DNA of 64,000 bases from Sphagnum compactum (taxonomy: Eukaryota; Bryophyta; Sphagnopsida; Sphagnales). The position numbers and the translations under genes were made by a program. Shown here one piece after another: positions 40,364-53,341 of the stretch (its first letter is position 1; each line of letters begins with the position of its first letter). Under the pieces are notes generated by a model that worked only from the letters and a program-made list of their open reading frames with translations, made no database searches and was not told where the DNA came from. Location: positions 19,096,001 through 19,160,000 of the forward strand of contig OZ234494.1 in the NCBI GenBank assembly GCA_965153455.1, read 5' to 3'.

Positions 40364-43300
40364 GCGAGCTTCACAAATGCATGAACGGCTTCACTCCACG
40401 AAGTGCCAAGTGTGGTTCTAGGGTCACTTTGCTTTTCTGCTGCCAAGTGTGGATGCAAACACCCATCCCTCTCTCTCTAAGTCCCCACACTCACATTCTT
40501 TTGCAATTTTGGTCTGGTCCCACAAAAAATTCCCCAATCTCTCTTTTCTATCTTTCTCTCTCAAAATGAGAGCCATCTCCTCAAGCAGGCAGGCAGGCAG
40601 GCAGAGTGAACGGGTGCTGGGCGGTTCTTTGACTTTTCAAATAACCGTCAGTTCTCATTCTTTCAGCAATGCCAGGGTCGAAGAGCCATCGGTTCTGGGT
40701 CTTTCAGAAACCTTAAAGAACCTGCGGTTTTCGTGAAAGAACTGGACAAAGCAGGAACGGTGCTTTGTCCGGTTCTTTGACTGATGGTAGATTTTGAGAA
40801 CCGTGGTTAATATACCAAAGTTGTCATATACCCGGTTGATAATCAATGAGTAGCTGTGTACCAGATTCTAATAACCGCCCAACATTGACTAGCACCCACC
40901 AGGGCACGATGAACGAACGAAGATGGATGATAAATCTGGGCTTTTGTCATCTGGTTTGGATATCAACATCCTTTCAAGTTACTTCATTTTCAATTCACAT
41001 ATTTGTGCCTCGTGATGCACTTTAATTTTTTTAAATTGTGAAATATTCGAGTTAATGTTAGTTAAAATATCACATTTGCATGTGATGCTCACCTTGAAAG
41101 TCGTGAAGATAACATCTGCATGGGATGATGACGACGTTTCAGCATGTGATACTAGGGAAGGTAACATATGCATGGGATGATGACGACGTTTCAGCATGTG
41201 ATACTAGGGAAGGTAACATATGCATGCAAATGCTAAGTTCTTATTCAGAATTATGCAAGAACTCTGAGAATGGCTTATAAAAAATTTGTAACAACTTGTG
41301 TGATCCTAAAGTTGGGTGTCGAGCTCTTCGTAATAATTCTATGTGTGTTTTCTCATCTCTATTCTCCTATTGTAGGCCCACTTCAGATGAGGAGGGTCAA
41401 GAGAGGGTACAAAATTTGTAGGAACCAAGTTGGACTCATTTGAAGCAAATTGAATCCGTGAGTTGGACCATGCCTTGAACCCTAGCTTACCTCTTGGTTC
41501 TTCAAATCATGAGCTCTCCTTTTTTTATATATATTTTAGCTCTTTTTTCTTTTGTTTGAACCAATTGATTTTGCTTCCCAAATGGTGCCATGTAGGTTTA
41601 GCCTTAATTTGCCACTTTTTTGGTCTTAACCCCTCATATAAAGGCCATGGGTCCAATTTATGACTCTTAGCCAATAGGATAGGATTGCACTATTTCATTG
41701 GACCTTTGGACCTTGGACCCTTTGTGATGAAAAGGGGAGGGAGGATGAAAACCTAAATCGATGAAACAATGACATCAATCGTCGAAAGTTGTATGCAAAT
41801 ATGAAACGAAGGAATGTACTATGTATGTTCAAATGATGCAAGTTCATTAGAATTTGGGATGATGGGTTGTGTCACAATTGGATCTACCATAAAAGTGCTT
41901 TAGTTGAGCTCATGAGTGGGAAATCGTAATGGTTTGATCTTTGAAAACCCGTCGATTAATTAAATTTAGTGATTAGTTTCGGACATCTTTAATGCAAATT
42001 ATGCATTGCTTTATATAACATGTAGTTATATGCCTTATAATTTGTGCAATTCAAGATATATGTGTTACACTTAATCTAAAGTGGCCCTAAGTACCAAGAC
42101 TCGGGCCACAATGAACCATTGGCTATTAGCACAGATGCCATGAGGGATGGATAATGAATGGACACAAAACACTTTTCCATTGGGTTGTGGTTCTCTAGTT
42201 AAATACTTTGGTTAATTCAGTTTGTAATTTTTATTACTTGCCTACTAACAATTTAGACCATCTTCATGGATCTACACACCTACTTATATTCACTCATCTA
42301 GTATCTCACTTGTTTAAATTTCCTAAAGGATGTAAACCAAAGTAAAACATAATGTGAATTCAAGTAAGTCAAAATCTTGTAAAACTTTATTAAAAAACAC
42401 ATTGTAGATTAGGAAAATGTACAAAGGAGTAAAATTAAGGAAAAGGGAGAAGTGATAGGACGTCGAATTCGTTCAAAGTAAAAGTCAAAATCTCTCCATG
42501 TCCATAATCAATCGCTTGTGGTAGGTTGGCCATATTTATATGTCAAAAACCAATAGCTTGCAATAGATCAGCCATGGTGATGGGAGGTGCATTTTGAAAG
42601 GGTGGAAGTGGGGAAGTAGTTAAACCTACGACTATCGCCCAACTTAAGATGAAAGATGCTGGCATCCTTTGTAATGTGATCAAAAAATTTTAACGAAGAA
42701 AACTGACCAAGATAGAAAGATGAGGGCCTTTTAACGTTTTCAAGCTCGAAATGACATTGGCATAATCGTGTAAAAACATATCTTATGTTTGTGTAAGCAA
42801 CCAAATACCTCAATTGCTAAAGGGAGAAATTGATCAATGAAGTGGCGAGTGAGATAACTCTTTTCCTTCTCTTGATTTGCATCTACAACTAAATCTAAAA
42901 AGGCCCTTCCAAGTTCCAATGGTTGGTGCATTGATGGCTATTGGTTCAATTTGATAAACCTTCATACAATAGAATCAAATTTCGTGAAGTGGGGGAGCGG
43001 TCAAACTTTCATTCTTGTGTCTTCAAATGACCAAAAAGGTTTTGAAAGCAATTGTAACTAGTGTTTTTATAATGTAAAAGGATTCATACCTATTTATTTT
43101 TGAAAAAAATTAATATCTACCTATTTACTTATTTTATTTTATTTTAAATGTACATTTTAACATAATAATATTTTAAAATATTTTAAAATTAAAAATATTT
43201 TTTTAATTAAAAACTTTCAAGAATATGTTTGATTAAAAGTAATGACCTAAGGTGATGGCTGTGATTCATGAATGAGAGTTTGCATTCAGTCAATTTCTAA

Positions 43301-43535
43301 TGTACTCAAAAGCTCCATACTAATATTGTGTGGGTGTATTGTTTACTTGGATATATTTGTCGGATATGGATAATATACATAATTTATTCCATGTTATTTT
43401 TAAAAATTAGTATACCCTAATGAAATGCATACCCAAAAATAATTTTAAAATATAGACCTTATTCATAACCTAAAATATATGTTTTAAAAAATTATATTCA
43501 CAATCAAATGGGTTTATAAAATTAAAATAAATATG
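40364..43535. other. intergenic DNA upstream of the GSNO reductase gene
   Basis: The first few hundred bases hold the presumed promoter and leader, with short CT runs (about 40470-40485 and 40535-40560) and a (GCAG)n run near 40588-40605. Words around 'ggttcttt' and 'aagaacc' repeat between 40.62 and 40.80 kb. From 41.2 kb onwards the DNA is AT-rich without a recognisable coding frame. Confidence 0.55.
41118..41221. repeat. exact 52-bp tandem duplication
   Basis: Two identical units (41118-41169 and 41170-41221) begin 'gcatgggatgatgacgacg' and end 'gggaaggtaacatat'. A partial third copy begins at 41222. Identity implies a recent event. Confidence 0.95.
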
Positions 43536-44721
43536 ACTTAAACTAGTGTTGGGTGGTTCTCACTTTTATTTGAGATCTAGTTAGTTTCGCTTCTTACATG
43601 ATGTTATGAAAATTTGATCGGTTTTTTAATATGTAGATATTTTTGAGTTGGTGAGATTTAATTTGGGCATCAAGATTCTTATTTTTTTCAAATTCATTCG
43701 ATTTTTAAATAAGGCAATTTTGCATATACAATAATAGTCAATTTTCACATTCAATTTTCATAACTTGGTTATTTATTTTTTCATTAATTAAAATCAAATT
43801 TATTATTTATTTATTTATTTACTTCATAGCAAGGGGGAAAAAACAATAACACCATGTGAGAAGAGCAATCACAAAATATTTGTTTTTAAAGAAAAAATTC
43901 ACCACATTTAGAAATGCATTGCAAGGATTTCATCATTTTGTGATGAAGTTTTTTATATTGGAGGAGCTTTTCATCACAATTGGAGAATTTTGAAACTAAT
44001 ATTACTAATTAATGTAAGATCTTCCTTAGAATGCTCACAACTAATGTCATATCATAAAATTGAAAAATAAAAAACACTACAAGAAGTTGCAAGTAATAAT
44101 GCAACAACACGAACGGGCACAATGGATTTTTTAAATCGGATGTAAATTTTATGAGAACACCAATCCAGTTCTCCCAATATATACATAATAATAAAGGACT
44201 AGTTCTCATGATTGATTTTCATTCATGTGAAAACTTGAGGTTGGTTCTCATATGTTAAGGTGTCAATTGATTTTATAAATTTTCAAAAAGGTCATGAAAG
44301 GAGTGGGCTTGGGCTTGAGGTTTAAAGTAAAATGTTTTTTGTTCTAGCGTCCCAAAATAGAGAATATTTGCTTGGGCTCGGGGGCAAACCCCATGAGATT
44401 CCCTTGGACATGAGGCTAGACAAATCTTACAAATTTTGTTAATGTTAGGTTTTACACCCTGCATGGTTTGTCTTGGGCCTTTGGTTATTTGGGGTCAATG
44501 GGAACAAGTATTGAAAATGAACGTATAATGTATGAAAACACTAGTTCAATTCTCTTAATATTTATAATAATAATAATAATAAATTGGTTTTCATTCATGT
44601 CAAAACTTGAAGTTGATTCTCACATGTTAAGGTGTCAATTGATCTTGATTGTGAAGATCAAGCTAAGAATCTAGTCAAAAATTAAGTGGACATTTGAGAA
44701 CCACCCAACACTAACCTAAAC
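43536..44721. mobile_element. non-autonomous hAT-like element with 8-bp target-site duplication
   Basis: The left end at 43544 reads 'TAGTGTTGGGTGGTTCTCA', and the right end at 44713 is its exact 19-base inverted complement. The flanks are 'acttaaac' (43536-43543) and 'acctaaac' (44714-44721), matching at 7 of 8 positions. An 8-base target and ends starting TA(G)NG are typical of hAT transposons. The 1170-base interior is AT-rich with no transposase frame. It has an imperfect internal direct repeat (about 44150-44275 and 44534-44645, sharing 'ttttcattcatgt' and 'atgttaaggtgtcaattga'). Confidence 0.82.
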
Positions 44722-47200
44722 GCTAACTATGTTACATGTTGATTGTTATCATATGTATGCTCATAACTTTTGTTTTTGTTTGTGTGAGTGTTGTGAAGAA
44801 CCCTTACATTCAAACTAATTACAAATGTTCAAAGTTCTTTTTAATTGAAGAATTGTTTGAAAATATTGTATTTGGAGATACTTTACAAAGTATATTGATC
44901 TAGCTCCTAGTGACATTTAAGTTGGTTAGCTATAATTTGAAGGTAGTGAAGGTGAATTAGAATATTCAATATCGAATTTATAATTTCATATCAAAACATA
45001 AGTTTGATACCCACATTTACATAAATAATAACTATCCATAATTAAAAATATATTCATCATTTCTTTTTTAGGTTGCCACATTGAATAAATTTTGGATTTT
45101 AAAACAACTAACATATGAAAAATAAATCATGATATAATGGTGGGTGCTTGTTCAATTACACCTTCATAATGTGAAGAAAAATTACCTGTATGTATGTAAA
45201 ATGCACAATGAGAGTGTATTTTTCTTGGAGGAGGGGGGGGGGGGGGGTGATTTATAATTAAATGATGAATTTTTTTTTCAAAATGAAAAGAAATGAGTGT
45301 TTCTTAGTTGTGAAATTATATTTTTTCTAACTAAATCTAGCTAAATCATTTGATGATGATAAGTTACATCACAAAATTGGGGAAAAAAGAAACATTAACA
45401 AACATGTTGAGTTTTATATTTTATTGCATTCACCATTCTTGTGTAGTTTAATTGCAAGGTTGTTGTAGAGACCTAGGTGGATTTTTATAGTGTATTACAA
45501 GGCATATTATATGTCAAAAGCTTTCCTCTATGAAGGGTGGGCATTTCAATAAACATAAAGCCCTCTTTTGTGGGTGTTTCATTTTTCAACATTCTCACTT
45601 TCATTAATTTTTTTTCCCCGTGATACTATTAAGTATCCATTGGGAATATGAGAAAAAAATGAGAAAATAAAAATCTAAAATAAAAATCCTTTTCAACTAG
45701 GTGAAACAATTTGAGTTTAATGACTTGAGTTTGGCAACTTTCAAAACAATTACATAATCTTCCAAAACAACTACGTAAGTAAAATGGAACTCACAAAACC
45801 CAAGTTTCACTTGGTTGAAAAAGACACTTTTGTTATAGTGCACCAAGGTCTTTAGGTTGAGTAAAGCTTGTGGCTAATGGCTTTACCCTACACTTAAAAG
45901 GTGTTGCTTATTTTTTAGTTGTCAATCCCTTTACTATCATTATAAAAACATCTTCAAGTACTTGATTTGCATGATCAACATGTTTTTGATCTTTTAACAA
46001 TGTTAAAAACATGTGTTCTCGTGTTGTTTTCATCGTTGTTGAACAATAAATCCCAAATTTGGGTTTTGTATATAAAATTACTCTATATTTATCTCCAAAT
46101 TGACTCTTTCCAATCATGCAAATTACAATTAGGTCCCAAAGATTGTACAATAAATCTTTTCAACTAAGATCCCAATGACATTGCAAGTTACAACAATTGA
46201 GATTTGAAAATTGAAAATCAAAACCCCAAAACCTTGAACTCTTTTTGCAAATTGGTTTTACAACGAAGTTGATAAAAGTTCCCAACAAAATGCTTTGAGC
46301 AAGCAATGAACCTATTGTGCTCTTCGACTATGAAATGTCTCCATTGGTCTCGACAATTGTTTTCAAGTAAAAATGTACATAAAGCCTATAAAAGTTTAGA
46401 CAATTTTTGTCAAATTTTGATCTGAAGAATTTTGTGCATTGTATAATTCATTTCACAATCACTTGTTATTGTAGCTCACACATTGACAAACGAGTATTTA
46501 ATTTTTTCAAAAAATCAATATGTTTGAAGATTTTTAAAATATTAATTTTTCATGATCTATAATTGTTTATTATGATATTGTCATATGAATAGTGAAATTA
46601 TTCAAATCGTAGCTTGCAATAATTATGATGATTTTTCAACACTTTAGTTTCATATTTTGACAAGACAATGTTTCAATATTGACAGGATCATTTAATGACA
46701 AAACTAACCTTAAGGTAAGATATTTAGGCTTCTTTCAAAAGGATAGTTTTTAAGCTCACAATATATGGGCATTTATTTTGGACACAAAGGTTTACCCTCA
46801 AAATAGTTCAATTGTTGGTCTTTAATTACATTATTATCAATGCAATAATGAAAAACCAATAAAACTAAATGGATTATATTTTTGTCATGACTTGTTGAAT
46901 TCACATCATTCATCCTTTACCAATGTGGCTAACATCCATGCAACAAGTTTTAAAAAATAATAATAATAATTATCATTTTATGGAAGAGCATAATTAACCA
47001 AAATCAAGTGCAAAATGATGGAATGAAAATATACATGTCCATTTCATTGAAGGTTGAAAAACTATGCTATTCACCTAATTTTAAAAAAGAAATGGAACTT
47101 ATTTAAACAATTTAAAACTATTTTGTATAAATTTTAAGACTATAAGAGGAAATTTAAATTAATAATAAATAAATCATAATTGCCCAAAATTCCCTAACTC
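44722..47200. other. AT-rich intergenic DNA
   Basis: It contains a poly(G) run near 45232-45248 and many A/T homopolymers. A minus-strand frame at 45908-46150 is open for 80 codons but I cannot assign it to any family. It could be another transposon remnant. Confidence 0.5.
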
Positions 47201-47239
47201 AAGGTGTGGTTGGTATTTTAATATTTGTATTTAAAAAAA

Positions 47240-48420
47240 AAAAAATTGTTGTGGGTGGGTGCTTGGGATGGGGGGGGTGGGGAGGAGACCTGGATTCGAG
47301 TTTGGGGACCTCGAATTGTTACAGAGAAGAGATACACAGGGTTAGAAAAACCAGCCATCTGTCCAGATCCCGGGATCTTGGTATTAAGACATGGATGGGT
47401 TTGGGACCTCAAAACCTGGACAGATGGTTTGGTCAATATTCAAGGGGCCCTCTCGATGTGATGGCGATGATGAGACCTGAATCCAGATCCGCTAATCTCT
47501 AGATCAGGACCTGGATATAATAAGGGTCAAAAACCAGACCTCTTTTTCCTGAGTCCTGGATGTCGATATCAAGACATGGATTGGTTTGGGACCTCAAAAG
47601 CTGGAGAGATGGTTGGTCAATACTCAATACTCAAAGGGCCCTGGATGTGATAGGAATGGGACCTGAATACAGACATGGATTGGGTTGGGACCTCAAAATC
47701 TGGAGTGATGGTCGGTCAATACTCAATACGGGCCCTGGATGTGATGATGGTGGTGGGACCTGAATACAGACATGGATTGGGTTTGGGACCTCAAAACCTG
47801 GAGACATGGATGGTCAATTGGTACTCAAAAGGGGGCCCTGGATGTGATAGTGATGATAGGACCTGAATCCAGATCCGCTAATCAGTGGATCAGGACATGG
47901 ATCTGTGCAGTGCGTTTCTGTGTTTTGGGACCTCAAAACCTGGAGACATGGTTTGGTCAATAGGTGTGCACTCAAGCGGCTCCCTGGATGTGATGGCGAT
48001 GATGAGACCTGAATCCAGATCCGCAAATATGTGGATCTGGACCTGGAAATGTGCAGTGTATGTCTATGTTTTGGGACCTCAAAATATGGATGTATGTCTG
48101 TGTTTTGGGATCTCAAAATCTGGAGACAAATATTGTTGGTCAATAAGGTACTCAAAAGGGGGCCCTGGATGTGATGCAGATGATGGCACCTGGAATCCAG
48201 ATCCACTAATTTGTGAATCAGTACCTGGATATATGTGCAGTGTGTTGTTTTGTGTTTGGGACCTCAAAAGGTGGATTGATGGTTGGTCAAAACTCAAAGG
48301 GGCCGTGGATGCACACAGTGAAGGGACCTGAATCCAGATCCGCTAATTTGTGGATCAGGATCAGGACCTGGATTTGTGCTATGTGTGTATGTGTGTGTGT
48401 GTGTGTTTGGGGATCTCAAA
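47240..48420. repeat. minisatellite cluster upstream of the mTERF gene
   Basis: About nine degenerate units share 'gggacctcaaaacctgga', 'atggttggtcaatactcaaa', 'gggccctggatgtgat', 'acctgaatccagatccgcta' and 'gatcaggacctgga'. Spacing varies from about 30 to 185 bases because some units are partial. Long frames on both strands here are artefacts of the repeat. A (GT)n run closes the array at about 48380-48405. Confidence 0.88.
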
Positions 48421-49111
48421 TCCCTTTGCAAAGACAGGATAGAGAGAGAAGCAAGCCAGGCCTATCCGAAGAGAGCGTCGCTGCTGTTGCGTTGCGTTGC
48501 GTTGCGTTGCGCTCTGCTCTGCTGCTGCCAGCGGTCGCGAAGCTTTTTCTCCTTCGCCGATGCAGCGCTCGATCGTCAACTCTTCTGCTCCATCAGGTAC
48601 GTTTCGTTCCACATTCTTGTACTCTCTGTATGCCACAAGCGCTAGGAACGGGAAGCTGTTGTTATGGAGCTCCAGAACTGGTTATTACTCAAAAAAACCT
48701 TTAAGAGATTAAAAAAAGTTCAGTCTCAGCGGAGAAAGACAGAAGAAAGAACACGAGGAAACGGACACGAGAGAGAGACAGAGAGAGGTTTAAATGTCGA
48801 GTTCGTTTCTCAGTTTTGTAAGTATGGGAGTTTTTGAGAGAGAGCCAGCGAGGTTTTCTAAGCCTGTTTCGTTCTTTAAGGATATGCTGCTATAAGTTTT
48901 TTGGAGAGAATTTTGAAATTGCAAGGAGGAGGAGGAGGATCACTTCTTTGGCTTAGAAATGTTAGGAGTTAGAAGAGTAAGGGCAAGTTGCTGGCTTCAT
49001 TGAAGCTTAGTTTCTCGCTCTCAGACCTCATATAGTTTCAAGTGCCACAAGTAGAATAATCTTTTTTTTTTTTTTGGAGTGGAGAATGGCGGTTTCCAAC
49101 TTTTCCAAACA

Positions 49112-49173
<62 letters not shown>

Positions 49174-49652
49174 TGAAATCTCGGCTCTCTAGCTGAGTTA
49201 GATTTTTTTTCTTTAAAAAAAAAGAAAAGAAATTGCTGAAAATATATTTGCTTGTTTCCCTGCATCTTTTTCATCTTGTAGGGTGTGGGCAATTTTGTGC
49301 AGATTTCTTGGGGGTTTATCTGGCCAATGAGACAGATGTGGGTGAATGCAGAGGTGAGTAGCTGTACACAAATGTCATTGTGTCTTGTGAATGGTTTAGC
49401 CTTGTCTTCTGTTTTTACTCTCAATTCATGAAGTGAATTTTGCCAACATGATGATCTGCCTGGGGTGTTGTTGGATTTAACTAGAGGAGTTAGGGTTTGG
49501 TGATGCTCAGAATTGGCATGCTTGTATGTATGGGCATCTGATTTGTGTATAGCTCTGATTTGCAATGCAGTGATCTGAAGTTTGTACATAGAGCAAGTGG
49601 ATGGATGGATGCTGGGAAGGATTTTCATTGATGCAGTAGACACAAGGAAGAG
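48421..49652 (+). other. presumed 5' leader exon, leader intron and promoter-proximal DNA of the mTERF gene
   Basis: A GC-rich, CT-rich stretch at about 48430-48596 contains five 'gcgtt' pentamers and ends at a good donor (48597). A matching acceptor ends at 49636, 16 bases before the mTERF ATG. If spliced this way, an ATG at 48560 would open a short upstream frame that runs past the main start in a different frame. The intron holds a (GA)27 run. Confidence 0.45.
49115..49168. repeat. (GA)27 microsatellite
   Basis: An uninterrupted GA run of 54 bases lies in the presumed leader intron of the mTERF gene. Confidence 0.97.
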
Positions 49653-52157
49653 ATGGCAGGTGCCATTGCGTCTGCTGGCATTGGCTCAGTAAGCAGACAT
49701 AAGGAGCAAAATTGGGTTCCTGGAGAAAAGCCTGGCTGTTCCCAGACACTGCCAATCACTATGTATGAATTGCAGGCTATGCAGCTGTCGCACACTGGCT
49801 GTAACAGAGGAAGGACAAGATTAGAGCTTGCTAGGATTGCTATGCAGCATCATGGAGCTCACCAGCAGATTTGTCTTGCTTCTTATTTCACTCCTAAGTT
49901 TTCAAAAAGCAGAAAGTTGCTTCGTTCTTTGGAGAAGAAAACCCTTTATGGAGTGAAGATCTGTGTCCAAATTTGGTGTCAGGTTGTGAGAGAGGGGGTT
50001 GCCAATAATACCCTTGTAGCAGGCTGGTCTGAGCAAACAGAGGAAGCAGCAGCATCATGGGAGGCAGGAGCCATGGGCAAGCCATCTGGGGCCTGGGCAA
50101 CACTTCTGTCGGCCAATGTAAAATTGGGTAAGGAGAAAGTGAATGGGATAGGGAGACAGGTGAAGGTGGTGGTGAAGGAGGTGACAGTGAAGGAAGAACA
50201 TGTAGGTCGAAGCCTGGAAGCAATGGGAGTTCGTAGCTCAGCTCTGGCAAAGTGTGTGGAGCAGGGGGCCGGCATGACAGAGGGGCAGATGGCAGAGTGG
50301 GTAAGCACTCTGCAGCATCTAGGGCTCAAGCACTCTGACATTGTGGCGGCAGTGGGCAAGGATGCTGCTGTGCTGCGGGCAAAGACTGCAAATGTAAGAC
50401 AGGTCTGGCAGTATTTAATAGACCAGTTAGGCCTTGATCGTGACACATTGTCATGCATGTGTGTACAGTGGCCAGGACTCCTGCTTTGCACAGAACAGCA
50501 GATCAGGGACTTGAGCAAATATCTTCAATCAGTGGGCATAAGTGCAGATGAGGTCCCAGGAATATTAGCAAGCCGGCCACAGCTGCTGGGTCATCCCATA
50601 GAACGGATCCAGCACAGTGTACAGTGCCTGTTGCAGGCTGGTGTTCAACCTGGTGATCTTGCACGCATTCTGAAGAAAGTGCCGGAACTGTTTTCAGACG
50701 TGACACAGAAAAATCTTAAGGCCAAACTAGAGTTTTTGTTGAGTGCAGGCTTAGGTGCAGGCTTAGGCAAGGCAGTGGCAAGGCGGCCCAATATCCTAAA
50801 CTACAATCTAGACAGCATGAAATCTACAGCACAATATCTACAGAGCTTGATGCGCACACATGATGTGGCCAAGTTGGTCAAGCGTTATGCAGAGGTGCTG
50901 GTGCTGGACCCCCAACGCAAAATGTACCCCATTATCAATTATCTGCTTATTCTTGGTGTGAAGCAAGAAGACCTTGGTAAAGTAATTTTGCGGCGACCAC
51001 AGTTGTTGGGTTATACAATTCCAGGTCTGGTGCCTACAGTGGACTACCTTTTGGAGCTTGGTGTCAAACCTCATTTGTTGGGCAAAGTAATCACTACATC
51101 CCCCCAGGTCTTTCTCTCCCCCCAGCCTGGCTCCCCTCAAGATGTGTCAAATAGCAGAAAGTCCTGTTGTAAAGAATTGGAGTTCAGGATAATGGAGTCG
51201 AAACTTTTGTGTGGAATGCCCAAAGTTGCTTAATCTATTTACACCTTAGCTCATCCAGGTTAGGTTACACCATATGAAGGAATTTGAAGGGTAGTGGAGT
51301 GTGTTTAAGTTGAGCAGATTATCATGTCATTATCAACGCCCAGCATTGGCAGCTGATGAAATCAGTGAGTAGTCATGGCAGCTTGTCATTGCTATTGATG
51401 ATGAAGGTGAGGGTCTGACAATTTGTGAGTAACTCTCATAAGGTTATGACAGCAGTAAATGTCATGTTATTTTCAAAATGTTGTAGAGATTTCTCTGTGA
51501 TCTCATAGATATGGAGTTTGTCAAGCATCTGATGGGTGAGTGGGACATGATAGGTGCTTACATTGAATGTGGAGGAGAAGCTGAAACCAGTAGTGGAGTT
51601 CTTCCGAAGCATTGGTTTGAACAGAGAACGTGATATGGAGATGCTGCTAGTGCGCAATGCCCAGATCATGTGCTGCAGCATTGAGAAAAACCTGCGCCCA
51701 AAGTTTACTTTCTTTAAGGGCATTGGCCTTACCGAGTCTGCCATTGCCAACATGATTGTCCTCTTCCCCTCCATGCTGGGCCAAAGCATTGAGGGCTCAC
51801 TTGCCCCTAAGTATGAGTTCCTTGTCAATGAAATGCAACGCTCCATCGACGAAGTGATTGATTTTCCTCAGGTAAGCACAAACCAATTCATATCTGTGTG
51901 TATATATATTGATATCTATATGCATCTTTCATTTCTTTCTCCCAGAGTTTTAATCTAGAAGGATGGCTGTGCAGTATTTCGGCTACAGTCTTGAAAACAG
52001 GATTAAACCACGCTACAAGAAACTGAAAGACAAAGCTATAGCTACAAGCCTGGCATCAATGTTGGCATGTGTGGATCTGGATTTCAATACCCGATACATG
52101 TCAGGTCACTCCCCAACTCGGGCCCCTTATAAATCAAGGAGTAAAATTGGAAGGTGA
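49653..52157 (+). CDS. mTERF-family organelle nucleic-acid-binding protein
   Basis: Three exons, 49653-51107, 51554-51871 and 51975-52157, give 651 aa. The first 170 residues or so are basic, low in acidic residues at the start, and unconserved-looking, consistent with an organelle presequence plus linker. From about residue 190 the chain is a series of ~35-residue helical mTERF repeats with the usual 'LGL...DI...v...P.lL' pattern. Examples are 'YLQSVGISADEVPGILASRP', 'LLQAGVQPGDLARILKKVPE', 'ILGVKQEDLGKVILRRPQLL', 'FFRSIGLNRERDMEMLLVRN' and 'YFGYSLENRIKPRYKKL'. Plant mTERF proteins act in plastid or mitochondrial transcription termination, splicing and translation; which compartment applies here is unknown. 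Intron 1 contains a copy of the dispersed repeat. Reading through the exon 1 donor would give a different C-terminus and lose the last repeats. Confidence 0.92.
51351..51513 (+). repeat. dispersed intronic repeat, copy 3
   Basis: It lies in intron 1 of the mTERF gene and is the best preserved match to the copy at 5553-5755. Shared words are 'gatgaa.tca', 'agtcatggcagct', 'attgctatt', 'gatgatga', 'ggtctgaca', 'tttgtgagta' and 'tctcatagat'. Confidence 0.65.
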
Positions 52158-53341
52158 TCTGAATTATGTTGCTGACAAACCAGCTCTTGTACCCTCCTGT
52201 ATTCTGCAATTGCAGGCTTTTTATTACTCTTAAAAGACAGGTATAAAAATTACTGGACTCCAAATTTGGTCACCTGTAATTTTTTTCATCAACTTTTAAT
52301 TTTAAAGGTCTGACAAATCTAAACAAGAGGAAGCTATCATGTAGTCCTTGTCTAAATGCAAAAGGCTTTTGAAATCTTGCAGATTTTGTTTTCTCTTATT
52401 ATGATCAGAAGTTCTGCTTGCCATCCCATCCCCTTCTTTATCCTGTCACAATCTGCAAGTCCAATCCTACAGAGTCCTTTCCTCAATCTGGTGTTTGCAC
52501 CACACTTTGATATTGAACATAAAATATTACTATCTGCAGATGGTGTACTTTCCACACAATGTGCTCTTGTTGAGAAAGGGATTACAAAACTGCAAGCAAT
52601 CACCCATCTTTGCTGACTGATGATGCACTTTCCCACTTTCCCATTTTCTTCTCAGCCAGAGAAAATGACCAAGGGCTGAAAATACAAGTTTCCAAATGTG
52701 GAGGTCTTCTTGCATTTTCTTCTCTGGCAGACAAATTGCAAGTATCCCAATGTGGAAGTCTTGTGATTTCTTCTCTGCCAAACAAAATTGTGAGTTTCTA
52801 AATGTAGAAGTCTTGTTTTCTCTTGTACCCCCACACAACAAAAAATGACAACAATGATGAAAGCACAAGGTCACAGTGTAATTTAAAACTGATTTCAGGA
52901 ATTTTCAGCTTATCTCTAGGCCATAAAACAACAGCTTGGGATTATCTGCACAACCTTCGTGAGTCAGTCCTGCAAAGAGCTTACCACTGCGGACTTCATT
53001 TCATAACATAATCATACATTATGGGCAAATGCTACCAGTACCAATTGTAGGGCTTATGTACCCGGAAGACAGTCTCTGACCTTTGGCAGTTAACTAGGAC
53101 CGTTTCTATGTTTCAACTTTTCAGAAAGGTCAAGCAAGCTGATGTGCTTGTCTTCACCACTCAGATCTTGCACACTGAGGCAGACTGAGCTCGCTTGTCA
53201 CCACCATGTGAACAAGAAACATATTTAGTGTAATTGAATGCTGCTGTAGGGACGACATAACCCTAATTCCTTCGTTTCCAATATTTTCTAGAATAAAAGA
53301 AATAAACATATCAAGGCTGAAACAAAACAGAAAGGGATGGA
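52158..53341. other. convergent intergenic region between mTERF and acetyl-CoA synthetase
   Basis: It should contain the 3' UTRs of both genes. Apart from the short tandem repeat listed separately, I see no coding frame with a recognisable domain. Confidence 0.65.
52650..52830. repeat. tandem repeat, about 50-65-bp units, three copies
   Basis: Three diverged units share 'ttctctgccagacaaa', 'aagt.tcc.aatgtggaagtctt' in order. They create overlapping frames on both strands that are not genes. Confidence 0.75.

Noticed and set aside
41330-41450. Possible LTR-retrotransposon remnant
   Set aside because: A phrase around 'ggcccacttcagatgagg' vaguely recalls gypsy polyproteins, but there is no reverse transcriptase, integrase or long terminal repeat in the surrounding DNA.
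45908-46150. Minus-strand 80-codon frame
   Set aside because: Not assignable to any family and isolated in AT-rich DNA. Could be a transposon remnant but I cannot support it.
47218-48331. CRISPR-like spaced repeats
   Set aside because: The repeated words are degenerate, spacing is irregular and the DNA is a eukaryotic nuclear minisatellite.
48213-48704. Plus-strand open frame of 163 codons
   Set aside because: The first half is translated minisatellite and the second half runs through the GC-rich leader and past a good splice donor. It is not a conserved protein.
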